In this document: positions 1-10,400 of the stretch, one piece after another
Layout of the letters: the number at the start of each line of letters is the position of its first letter
Numbering within the stretch: the stretch's first letter is position 1
DNA from: Mucilaginibacter gossypiicola
Lineage (GTDB): Bacteria > Bacteroidota > Bacteroidia > Sphingobacteriales > Sphingobacteriaceae
DNA: 64,000 nt
Reading direction: 5' to 3'
NCBI RefSeq assembly: GCF_900110105.1
Contig: NZ_FOCL01000003.1
Location: 1-64,000, forward strand
The notes under the pieces: model-generated
Database searches by the model: none
What the model saw: only the letters and a program-made list of their open reading frames with translations
Told to the model about the DNA's origin: nothing
Made by a program: the position numbers and the translations under genes

Positions 1-419
1 ACATTACCCCAGTACTCTTCGGGCTGCGGACTGATGTTAGGATCGCCGTACACTTCTGATGTGGAGGCGATCAACATCCTGGCCTTCTTGTTCCGGGCCA
101 ACCCTAACAGGTTATGGGTGCCCAGTGAGCCTACTTTTAATGTCTGGATCGGGATTTTCAAATAATCGATCGGGCTGGCAGGTGAGGCAAAGTGCAGGAT
201 GTAATGCAAATCGCCCGGAACGTACACAAACGTGGATACATCATGGTTATAAAACTCAAAGTTTTCCAGTTTGAACAAATGTTCGATATTCCTCAAATCG
301 CCTGTTATCAGATTATCCATACCAATTACATGATAACCTTCCTTAATAAATCTATCGCACAAATGCGAGCCTAAAAAGCCGGCTGCTCCTGTAATCAAAA
401 TCCTTTTTCTTTCTGTCAT
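1..419 (-). CDS. UDP-glucuronate decarboxylase-like SDR, truncated by the window edge
   Basis: Only the first 139 residues are in the window; the gene continues past position 1. It is an extended short-chain dehydrogenase of the NAD-dependent epimerase/dehydratase family. The Rossmann motif GAAGFLGSH (GxxGxxG) is at about residues 11-19, and the stretch [10 protein letters not shown] followed by PQPEEYWGN at about residues 118-139 is very typical of UDP-xylose synthases, which decarboxylate UDP-glucuronate to UDP-xylose in the cytosol. It starts at ATG 419. It would supply a nucleotide sugar to the neighbouring glycosyltransferases and is the last visible gene of the minus-strand run, 124 bp after the GT4 gene. 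A related sugar epimerase/dehydratase cannot be excluded because the catalytic C-terminal half is missing from view. Confidence 0.85.
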   Translation of the reverse strand, partial: MTERKRILITGAAGFLGSHLCDRFIKEGYHVIGMDNLITGDLRNIEHLFKLENFEFYNHDVSTFVYVPGDLHYILHFASPASPIDYLKIPIQTLKVGSLGTHNLLGLARNKKARMLIASTSEVYGDPNISPQPEEYWGN

Positions 420-543
420 ATTATTAATTGTTTTACGGCTTATATTTTATGATTGTTTAGCTGACGTGAGGGCATACGACCACCAATTTCGGGACATGGT
501 TATAATTACCTGGAACGGTAAATTAATTAAAAGAGAAGATGGA

Positions 544-1665
544 CTATTTTAAATATTCTTCGTAATATTTTGTAATGAGTACCTGCTCATGAAATGTTGT
601 CTTGATGATTTCACGGCCATGCTTGCGGATGTAATCTAATTTTTGTTTCCCAAGGTAGGCTTCATTCAGTTTTTCGATAATGCTGTCAGTATCCAAAGTA
701 CAGATCCAGCCAAGGTTATTTTCGCTAACAAAATCAGAAAGGCCAACATTTTCAGAAATCAATACCGCTGTACCCATATGTAGCGACTCGACAACAACAT
801 TTGCGAAGTTTTCATTTAACGATGTGAGAATAAACAGACCTGACTGGTTAAGTCGTTCAAATTTTTCCTCCCGGTTAACCCAGCCTATCCATTCAATTTT
901 TGGAGCTATCTTCAGCTCATCTGCAAGTTGTTTCAATTGCTGTACGTACGCTTCGTCACCATCGCCGGCGATAACCAATTTGAGGTTAAAGGAAAGCTGG
1001 CTGATGGCTGCAAACAGTTTTTCAAGCCCTTTTTTGTGATGAATACGCGACATAAAAATAACCGTGAAGCATTCGTTACCGGTTTCTTTTATTCCGATAT
1101 CAGGTAATGACAAGATATTAGGCAAAACGAAGCCTTCCCACCCGGGGATCAGCTTCCGGCACTCAATATACTCGGACTGGGCGGTAGCATGCAGCACACA
1201 CTTCTTTAAAATTTCACGACCTCCAAACTTGTGAATTATTTTTTTGTAACCGCTATTCCCTGTTTCAAACACATATTCGCTTAACATGCCGCGGGGCGCA
1301 AGGATTACTTTGGTTTTACTGAATAAGGCAATGCGTGCAGCTATCACGCTTAAGATACTCCACCAGGAATGAATATGGATCACATCATAATGGTTAGCAG
1401 TTTTGGCAAGCCTGCGCCATAATGAAGGGCTAACATGTGTATGATCGCCGGTGATACGTTTAAAGTACGTTACATTAACCCCTTCTACATCCGCAACCAC
1501 GCCGGGTATTACATCCAGTTCCGTTTTGCCGTTAGCAGTGGTTGTATAAACGTCAACATCATGCCCGTTGGCCGCTAATCCTTCGCACAAACGCGATACA
1601 GATTCAGTTGGCCCTCCGTATCCGTAAGCAGGTTTATAAGCAGGTATAATGTGCAGTATTTTCAT
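544..1665 (-). CDS. Glycosyltransferase family 4 (GT-B fold)
   Basis: 373 aa. The N-terminal acceptor domain opens with MKILHIIPAYKPAYGYGGP and contains an HIHSWWS segment. The C-terminal GT4 nucleotide-sugar domain has the HHKKGLEKL stretch, GDGDEAYVQQL, and the E-x7-E-type motif NENFANVVVES followed by GLSDFV. Enzymes of this family transfer a sugar from a nucleotide donor to a growing glycan at the cytoplasmic membrane face. The N-terminus resembles glycosyltransferases that NCBI labels as exosortase XrtY-associated (XYAG1) in Sphingobacteriaceae; this is recalled, not checked. It lies 48 bp downstream of the GT2 gene and 124 bp upstream of the UDP-glucuronate decarboxylase gene, so it probably works in the same EPS pathway. 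Donor and linkage cannot be told. Confidence 0.85.
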   Translation of the reverse strand: MKILHIIPAYKPAYGYGGPTESVSRLCEGLAANGHDVDVYTTTANGKTELDVIPGVVADVEGVNVTYFKRITGDHTHVSPSLWRRLAKTANHYDVIHIHSWWSILSVIAARIALFSKTKVILAPRGMLSEYVFETGNSGYKKIIHKFGGREILKKCVLHATAQSEYIECRKLIPGWEGFVLPNILSLPDIGIKETGNECFTVIFMSRIHHKKGLEKLFAAISQLSFNLKLVIAGDGDEAYVQQLKQLADELKIAPKIEWIGWVNREEKFERLNQSGLFILTSLNENFANVVVESLHMGTAVLISENVGLSDFVSENNLGWICTLDTDSIIEKLNEAYLGKQKLDYIRKHGREIIKTTFHEQVLITKYYEEYLK

Positions 1666-1713
1666 AAGTAGTATTAGCTATAAGGAGAATGCAAATATGC
1701 ACCTGTTGACAGA

Positions 1714-2556
1714 CTATTTAGCCAGATTAGATTTTAAATCACTCTTAACCACAGTTAAAACAGGAGTTGGTTCTGGCTTTCCGGCAAGTTTATCATCTTC
1801 AATTAGCCGTATCGCCAACAATATTTCAACCATGGTACGTTGCAGCGTATAGTGCCAGCCAACCCAGCCGTTAAAAATAAGGCCTTTACCAAAAAGACAG
1901 TAGAAAAACACTGCGAAAGGTGCCAATATCTTGGTTTTTCTGATCTTCCCGCTCAGCGGCAACTCCGAATACGGTTCACTTACCAGTTTCCTGCTTTCAT
2001 GGATAGCGTAACCGTCCTGGTTGCCTAACCACCTCGACAGGGATTTTCTGTCGTCATGTAATATGTGCGCCTTGTATTTGCCGGTTGTACCATTAACTCT
2101 AAGGCGCTGGGTGTGGCCGTCCTCGTAGTAAATACACTTATCTACATCAAATAAAACGGGACGTGGTGTGGTATTATCACCAAAAAGCCGTTTTCCGAAA
2201 ACTAAAAACCTAAAAGTGGTTTGATACGCAGTATTTTGCGGATTAGCAATGATATTTTTTGTTTCCTGTATAAATTCAGGTGTAAGCACATAATCGGCAT
2301 CAAGTGTCAGCACCCATTTACTTTTGAGTAATGTAAGTCCATAATTCCACTGATCTCTGTGACAATCAAATTTGCGTTCAAAAATCTCAACATTGGGATA
2401 AGAGTTAGCGATATCCAGCGTTGCGTCGGTACTATAGCTATCCAGAATAACCACCCGTTCGAGCCAGGTTAAACGGTCAAGAACACGTTTAAGGTTCGGT
2501 TCCTCGTTTTTGGTTAAAATTAACGCTGTGATTAAAGTTGATGAGGTCAATTCCAT
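1714..2556 (-). CDS. Glycosyltransferase family 2 (GT-A fold)
   Basis: 280 aa. The N-terminus (ITALILTKNEEPNLKRVLDRL) and the LTLDADYVLTPEF segment at about residues 83-95, with its DxD metal-binding motif, identify a GT2 of the kind seen in LPS-core and EPS transferases. A C-terminal hydrophobic stretch (LAPFAVFFYCLFGKGLIFNG) could anchor it to the membrane. It is 66 bp downstream of the ABC exporter and is the first EPS-type gene after the NRPS block. It could glycosylate the EPS repeat unit or, less likely, the peptide; the sequence does not decide this. The ATG at 2556 gives a normal family N-terminus. Confidence 0.8.
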   Translation of the reverse strand: MELTSSTLITALILTKNEEPNLKRVLDRLTWLERVVILDSYSTDATLDIANSYPNVEIFERKFDCHRDQWNYGLTLLKSKWVLTLDADYVLTPEFIQETKNIIANPQNTAYQTTFRFLVFGKRLFGDNTTPRPVLFDVDKCIYYEDGHTQRLRVNGTTGKYKAHILHDDRKSLSRWLGNQDGYAIHESRKLVSEPYSELPLSGKIRKTKILAPFAVFFYCLFGKGLIFNGWVGWHYTLQRTMVEILLAIRLIEDDKLAGKPEPTPVLTVVKSDLKSNLAK

Positions 2557-2622
2557 CTTACTGTTTTATATGTTTAATAAGGTAAATACGATTATTAGCT
2601 TAAGGTTTTAAAACTGCATCTT

Positions 2623-4425
2623 TTATTTATAACCAGCTGCCTGCAATTCAAACAGCTCGGCATAGCGGTCGCCTCTTTGTAAAAGTTCCTCATGGCTTCC
2701 TATTTCCAGGATCTCGCCTTTATCTAATACGATGATCCTGTCGGCCATACGCACGGTTGAAAAACGGTGAGAAATAAGCACAGCGGTCTTTTTGTCGGTG
2801 ATATCCGAAAACCGCTTAAAAACTTCATATTCAGAACGCGCATCTAAGGCGGCAGTAGGTTCATCGAGGATCACAATCTGCGAATCACGCATATAAGCCC
2901 TGGCCAGTGCCACCTTTTGCCACTCGCCGCCCGATAGTTCAACGCCTGTATCAAAATGGGAGCCCAACATCTGCTGATATTTACCAGGCATCCTGTCAAT
3001 TATCGGATGGGCAAGACTTTGCTTTGCAGCGCTAATTATTAGTTTTTCTTCATCTACCTCAGCAATGTCACCAATAGCTATATTTATAGATGCAGGCATC
3101 TGGTATTTAATAAAATCCTGGAAGATGATACCCATTTGCTTCCTGATATCCTCAATATTATATTCCTTCAAATCATAACCATCAAGCGTTATGCGGCCTT
3201 CAGTTGGATCATATAGCCTTACCAGTAACTTTACCAGCGTAGTTTTGCCGGCTCCATTTTCGCCAACCAATGCAAGTTTTTCGCCCGGGCGCAGCGTAAA
3301 ATTCAAATGCCTGTTAGCCCATTTATCTGAATTACTGTATTTAAACCCAACATCCTCAAAAGTAAAACCCGAAACTATCGGATCAGGAAATGGCCGCGGA
3401 TTATTGGGGATTGTAATAGAGGGCATGATCTTAAAGAAATCAAAAAAATCTGTGAGGTAAATTGCGCCCTGAGCTACAGCATTAAAGCGCCTCGCGCTGT
3501 TTTGCATTAAGCCGCCTAACTGCCTTATTGTTCCCAACAATAGTGTTAATCCACCAATTGTTAAGGTACCTTGCAGCACCCGTTGTATAATAAAAAAGAA
3601 TACGATATAAAATCCTACCACACCCGGAATACTTATAAGCGAACTAACAACCACCCGTTTAACACCAAATTTGCGTTTAGCATCGTAAAGGCTATGGGAG
3701 ATTTTTTTGAACTTATTTATAAAGAAGCCCGACAGATCAAACAACCTGACTTCTTTTGCTGCAACATCGCTGCTTGCCACCAGGCTCAAATAGTCAAGCT
3801 CGCGCCGGGCCTGGGTTTGGCTGCGCAGCAAAGCATAATTTTTGTTGTTATAATAAAACTCGCCCAGTAACGAAGGCAGCGCAACCGACAAAAGTATTAT
3901 GATAACCCACGGATTAAAGGCTACCAATACTACTACGTACGATGTAATTGTGATTAAGTCCTGAACCTGGCTAAACACATGCGTTAGTAAGATAGCCCGG
4001 CCTGAAGTTTGTTGCCTCGCCCTTTCCAGCTTATCATAAAACTGTGAGTTTTCAAATTGCACCAGGTCCAGTTTTGCAGCATGCTGCATAATCATGTTCG
4101 TAGTATCGTTGGTTAGGCGTTCACCTAAAAGTTCATCAATTAATGAAGTAACTTTTCCAAGTATAATTAATACGAGTATAAGGATAAACTCAATGGCTAT
4201 TAATTTCCAGAGATGATTATATGGCAACGCCCTGTTGTGAGTTATAGCGATAGCCTCATCAATTATATATTTACCGACGCTCAATAAACCAAGCGGAATA
4301 ATTGCCTGCAAAATCCTTATCAGGATATTAACTAAAGTTAATCCGGGGCTAACTTTCCAAACCAGGCTAAAAAACTTTGGAAGATTACGGTATGCAACCA
4401 ATCTGTCCCTAACTGTTAATCCCAT
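2623..4425 (-). CDS. ABC exporter with fused membrane and ATPase domains, probable peptide exporter
   Basis: 600 aa half-transporter, expected to work as a dimer in the inner membrane. The transmembrane domain covers about residues 1-330 (hydrophobic segments near 20-45, 70-95, 155-195 and 260-300). The nucleotide-binding domain covers about 350-595 with Walker A GENGAGKT (K394), signature LSGGEWQKVALARA near residue 497 and Walker B IVILDEPTAALD, followed by an SHR switch histidine. It begins 17 bp after the last NRPS gene, the usual place for the exporter of an NRPS product, so export of the finished peptide is the likely role. Because EPS genes follow, lipid-linked glycan transport is an alternative, but the locus already has a Wzx flippase. 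Confidence 0.85.
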   Translation of the reverse strand: MGLTVRDRLVAYRNLPKFFSLVWKVSPGLTLVNILIRILQAIIPLGLLSVGKYIIDEAIAITHNRALPYNHLWKLIAIEFILILVLIILGKVTSLIDELLGERLTNDTTNMIMQHAAKLDLVQFENSQFYDKLERARQQTSGRAILLTHVFSQVQDLITITSYVVVLVAFNPWVIIILLSVALPSLLGEFYYNNKNYALLRSQTQARRELDYLSLVASSDVAAKEVRLFDLSGFFINKFKKISHSLYDAKRKFGVKRVVVSSLISIPGVVGFYIVFFFIIQRVLQGTLTIGGLTLLLGTIRQLGGLMQNSARRFNAVAQGAIYLTDFFDFFKIMPSITIPNNPRPFPDPIVSGFTFEDVGFKYSNSDKWANRHLNFTLRPGEKLALVGENGAGKTTLVKLLVRLYDPTEGRITLDGYDLKEYNIEDIRKQMGIIFQDFIKYQMPASINIAIGDIAEVDEEKLIISAAKQSLAHPIIDRMPGKYQQMLGSHFDTGVELSGGEWQKVALARAYMRDSQIVILDEPTAALDARSEYEVFKRFSDITDKKTAVLISHRFSTVRMADRIIVLDKGEILEIGSHEELLQRGDRYAELFELQAAGYK

Positions 4426-4442
4426 GTTTTTTAATATATCTG

Positions 4443-7400
4443 TTAACCTAAATAATGTTGTAATATTTCAGAAAACTCCCTTGCGTTTAACTCATCAAAA
4501 ATTGTTGAGTGCTCACCCTTTACCTCATGAATTTTAACTGATTGGGCATAGTTTTTCCAGGCGTGTTTATTTTCAGAATTAACTTCAAGTTCTTTGTAAA
4601 TGATCTTGTTTACCCTATCAATAAAATAGTATTGCTGTGTAGCGTTAAACAAAACAATCTCGCCATTGTAAGGCTTTATCTGGTAATTGTCGGCCGCTGT
4701 TTTTATCTGCAGGGTAATCCGGTCAAAAATATCCTGGTCAATATTTGCCAGCTTTGATTCTGTATTACTGAACAAAGGACCTATTTTTCTTACCTTATAT
4801 ATCAGCGCCTGTTTAGGGTGCTTCATTAGCAGGAATAGCTCAAATTTAACTTTGGTAGATATTACCTCGACCGATCTTTTCATTAAATACGGCAGGCTAT
4901 TATTTTTCTGAACAGTAACCACATCCCCTAATGGCTTCGCCTCTGCATCAAACATGGCAAGCATAGCAATCTTTTTGCCCATAGCCTGAAGCTGGTTGGC
5001 CATTTCAACGGCTATCATACCGCCAAGACAATGACCGGCAAGCGCATATGGGCCATAAGGATTATCTAACAGCATTTCTGTTACATATCTTTCGGCAATG
5101 CCCTCAATGGTATCTGGAAAATCAGCAGGATTACTGATATGTAACGGCTGCTGTAATCCATAAACAGGCTGTTCAGGATCAAGCAGTTTTACAAACTCCT
5201 TAAATTTAAATGCGGTACCACCGGCCCCGCAAACAATATAAAGCGGTGTTTTATTCCCTGTAGTTTTTATAGGTATAAGCGATTGCGTAAGATCAATATT
5301 TTGATTTTGCGACCTGCGATAAAGTTTGGCAATTGTTGGGTGAATAAACAAATCCCTGATGGTAATGTTAATTGCCATTTCTTTCTTAACGGCTGCAATA
5401 AGCCGCATGGCTAAAATGGAATGACCGCCCAATTCAAAAAAGTTATCGTGAATGCTGATCTTGTCGATGCCTAAGAGCCGTTCCCATATTGCAGCTAACC
5501 CTTCTTCTGTTTTATTTCGCGGCGCTACATAGTTGTAATTTAACTGTTCTGCGGTATCAACATCAGGCAACGCGCGCTTATCAATTTTGCCATGGGTTGT
5601 TACAGGAAACTTATCAAGCAACACCCATAGTTTAGGCACCATATATTCGGGCAAATGAGCAGACAAATACGATATCAGGGCTTGCTTATTATACGCCGCT
5701 TCGGTTGTTACATAGGCTATTAATCCATTTACGCCATTAACATCGGGCTTTGCTAATACTATCACCTGCGATACCAATCCGCTTTGCAGCAACACATTTT
5801 CGATCTCTCCTAATTCGATACGAAAACCACGAATCTTAACCTGGTCATCCATCCGGCCAAGATATTCAATATCGCCGTCAGGCAGCCAACGCCCTAAATC
5901 GCCGGTGCGATATAGCCGAGCACCTTCGTTATCAGAAAACGGATCTTTTATAAACTTCTCATTTGTTAAACCGGCCTGATTCAAATATCCACGCGCTACC
6001 TGGATGCCTCCGATACAAATCTCGCCTGTTACCCCTATCGGACTTAATTGGTTTTCTTTGTTCAGGATATAGATCTTTACATTATCTATAGGCTTGCCTA
6101 TAGTTATGGTCCCATCAGACTTTATCGGGTTGTGGGTTTGAGATGCACAAACGGTACACTCAGTTGGCCCATATCCGTTAAGCGCCTCTATCCCCTGTAA
6201 TTGCATTTGCTTAACTGCCGCCTCGTTCAGCGCTTCACCTGCCGAAATAACAATTTTAAGCGTATCGGGCGCATTTTCAATAAACGGCTGAAAAGCAGGC
6301 GGCAATATGGCAATTTCTACTTTTTGCTTTACTAAAAGCTGGCTGAAGTCTTCGGCTGATAAAAGCGATTCCTTAGTACACATAACGAGGCAGCCACCTG
6401 TGAGCAGTGTGCTAAAGATTTCATTACACGATGCATCAAAACCAAATGATGCAAATTGCAGGAATCGCATACCGGGTTTAAGCTTCAGGTCGCGTTTATG
6501 GGCCAGTACAAGATTAACTACACTGCGATGCTCAATCATAACGCCTTTAGGTCTGCCGGTAGAACCTGATGTATAAATGATATAAGCAAGCTGATCTGCA
6601 GCTACTGCTGAGTTCAATTCTGCCTTTGCGTAACTTTCAACTTCGTCCCAACGCCTATCAAGTTCAACAACCTTAACACTTGCTTTTGAAAATTTATTAC
6701 TGCAGGTGCTACTACTAACCACTAATCTGGCATCCGTATCTTTCAGCATATAATCAATACGGTCTTGCGGATACTCAGGATCAAAAGGCACATACACGCC
6801 ACCGGCTTTCATCACACCCAAAATGCCAAATATCATTTCGATACTGCGCTCGGTACAAACAGGTATTATGGTTTCAGTTTTTACACCATTAGCCTGCAGG
6901 TATTTTGCCAGGTTTGTCGCCTTATCATTAAGTTGATTATAAGTTATTACTTCGTCTTCAAATGTTACAGCAATGGCATCCGGAGTTTGAATCACCTGCT
7001 GCTCAAATATGTCCAGAACGCTTTTATCCTTAGGGTAATCGGCACCTGTAGCATTGAAATTCTTTAATTGCTCTTCCTCTTCGGCAGCACTTAAGATATT
7101 TATACGCCCGATTACTTGGGTTGGAGTTTTCACAACCGCCTGCAGGACAGCTGTAAAATGCCCTATCATACGCGTCATGGTTTCGGCCTTAAAGAGGTCG
7201 GTATTATATGTAAGCCCTCCAACAAGACCTTCAGCAGTTTCCACGAGATTTAAGCTGATGTCGAATTTCGATGTGGTATCTTCGGCTGTTTCAGCGCTCA
7301 AGGTTACGCCGGCCAGTTTAAGTTCAGGTATTTCGGGGGTATTTTGAAGCGTAAACATTACCTGGAACAACGGGCTATGGCTCATGTCCCGTTCTTTCAC

Positions 7401-10400
7401 TACAGCTTCCACCACTTTTTCGAAAGGTACTTCCTGGTGATTATAAGCTTCGAGGGTTGTATTTTTAACCTGTTCGAGCAATTTGGTAAATGCCCAGTCT
7501 CCTTTTATATTGTTCCGTAAAACCAGCGTATTGATGAAAAACCCTATCAAACCTTCAATTTCCTGGCGACTGCGACCGGATACCGGCGTACCGACACTTA
7601 TATCTTCATGGCCGCTGTAACGGTAAAGAAGCACTATAAATGCCGATAATAAAGTCATATATAGTGTTGTACCCTGCTTGCGGCTTAATACATTTACCCC
7701 ATCAACTAATTGTTTGTTGACAAAAACAGCTTCAGTTAAACCCTGGTTGCTTCTTATTACCGGCCTGCGGTAGTCTGTCGGAAGTTGAATAGTGGAGACA
7801 CCCTCTAACTTGTTTTTCCAATAATTGAGTTTTTGCTCAAGCAGGTCGCCCTGAAGATGGTTCCGTTGCCAAATAGCGTAATCTGCATATTGTATCGGCA
7901 AAGCAGCCAACGTCTGATTTTCAACGCCTACATCGGCAGAGGCAAATGCTTTATATAACATACCCAGCTCATGCACAAGGATAGAAGTTGACCAACCATC
8001 TGATGCTATATGGTGCATGGTTAACACTAAAATGTACACATCCTCGCCGGTTTTAATCAATTCGGCGCGCAGCATATCATCCTGCGACAAATTAAAAGGT
8101 TTGTTTATTTGCCGTTGGATATAGTCTTGTAAGTTAATACCAACTGCTTCAATTTCTTCCTGTGATATTTCCCCCAACAGCCAGTCGCCTTCGGGCTTTA
8201 CGTATTGATAACCGCGACCTTCGTGCTCTCTTATAACTGTACGCAAAACCTCATGACGGTTAACTACTTGGCGGAACGCATTGGTTAATGCCGGGATATT
8301 TAATTTACCGGTTAAACACAATACAGCCGGAACGTGGTATTGAACGCTGCCTTCCAACCTGTCGATAAACCACATGCGCTCCTGGCTGAATGACAGAGGA
8401 ATATGCTTCGGACGCAATTGCGTTACTATGCTCGCAATCCCCACTGTGGTTTCGCTGATATTTAAACGTGAACTTAATTTGCTTACAGTAGGATAATCAA
8501 ATACATCACTAATAGGCAACTCAACCATAAACGCTTTGCGTACTGCCGATATCAGGCGTACGGCCAGCAATGAATGCCCGCCAAGTTCAAAAAAATCATC
8601 ATGAATACCTATCGAATCTACTTCGAGGATCTCCTGCCAGATGGCTGCCAATTTTAATTCGGTTTCGTTTGCAGCTATATCATCTTTTTTTGCCGATACT
8701 TCAATTTCGGGATCGGGTAATAGCTTACGGTTTATTTTACCTGCTGCCGTTAACGGGATTTCTTTAAGTTCGATCAGGTAAGCGGGTACCATATACTCGG
8801 GCAGCTGCTCTTTTGCCCAGCTAATAATTGCCGGACGATCGAATATGCCGTTTGCTATTACATACCCTACCAATTGACTGTTTCCCTGTTTACCGCGACG
8901 GGCCATTACTACCGCCTGACTTACCAATTTACTTTGTTCCAGGATCCGGCTAACTTCGCCCGGCTCAACACGATAGCCCCTGATTTTCACCTGGTCGTCT
9001 ACACGGCCCAGGTATTCAATATTTTCTTCGGCATTATATTGTACGGCATCACCGGTCTGGTACATCAAAGCACCTGAATCGCCATAAGGATTGGCTATAA
9101 ATTTTCCCCGGGTAAGCTGAGCGTGTCCCTGATATCCCCTTGCCAACCCCGTTCCTCCAATAAATAATTGCCCAGGAATACCCACCGGGCATAATTGCAG
9201 GTCTTTATTCAATACATAGGTTTGCGTATTTGAAAATGGGCGGCCTATTGGTATAATGGCAGGGTTTGTATCTGTTACCTCATATAACAATTTACCTACA
9301 GTAGTTTCTGTTGGCCCGTAATGATTGATGATGCGGCAATCACTGTATCGCCTTATTTTAGATACGATTTCTGCTGATAATGACTCGCCGCCAAAAATCA
9401 GCACCCGCGCCGGAACCAAAGGCTCATCTGCCGACAGTGCTTTCCAATGAGATGGCACTATCTTAATACAATCTATTCGGTTTTCGTCAAAATAAGCATG
9501 CAAGGCCTCGATATGGCTTAAGGTCTCTTTTGTAAAAACATGCAAGGTACCGCCGTAAAGTAATGAACTAAACAAAACTGTATTACCCAGATCGGTTGCT
9601 ATGGTAGACATTAAGCCGAATGTTTTGCAGTCCCCGATATGGATACGGTCATTAAGGCCGTAAACATAATCGATTATGTTTCGCTGGCTAATTTGTACGC
9701 CTTTAGGTTTTCCTGTTGAGCCTGATGTGTAGATCACATATGCCAAATTATCCGGCGATATTGTTCTTATAGCGTCGATTTCAGGCTCGGCAGCCAGTTC
9801 CCAGTTTTGCTCATCAAGCTCGACAACTTTTAGCCATTCTGAGATATCAGCAAGGCTATCGGCAAATCGGGGACTACTTACGGCGATTTTTGCATTGGTA
9901 TCTTCCAGTATATAATTAACCCTTTCGGCGGGATAATCGGTATCCACCGGTACATAAGCGCCACCAGCTTTAAGGATACCCATAATACACACAATCATAG
10001 AGATTCCACGTTCAATATAAAGTGGCACCAAAGTATCTGCCCCAACGCCGTAGCGCTGCAGGTGGTGCGCCAACCGGTTCGAGCGTTTGTTTAACTCTTC
10101 AAAACTGATCGACTGCCCTTCAAATGTAACAGCATTTGTAACAGAAGATTTTAATACTACAGCTTCAAAAATATCAGCAATAGTTTGATCAGTTGGATAT
10201 AAGCAGGCACTTTGGCCCAGGGTTAGCAGATTTTCTTTTTGCAGTTGATTGAGCATCCGCAATTTGCCCACCTGCATTTCGGGCTGAGCGACAGCCGATG
10301 CCAACAGGGTGCAAAAATGCTCGACCATGGTTTCGATTCGTAAGGCACTGAAAATATCAGTTCTGTATTGCACAGCACACTGAAGACCTTCAGGACTCTC

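Noticed and set aside
420..543. Possible promoter or terminator between the GT4 and UDP-glucuronate decarboxylase genes
   Set aside because: The 124-bp gap has no hairpin with T-tract and no clear TAnnTTTG element, so nothing could be supported.
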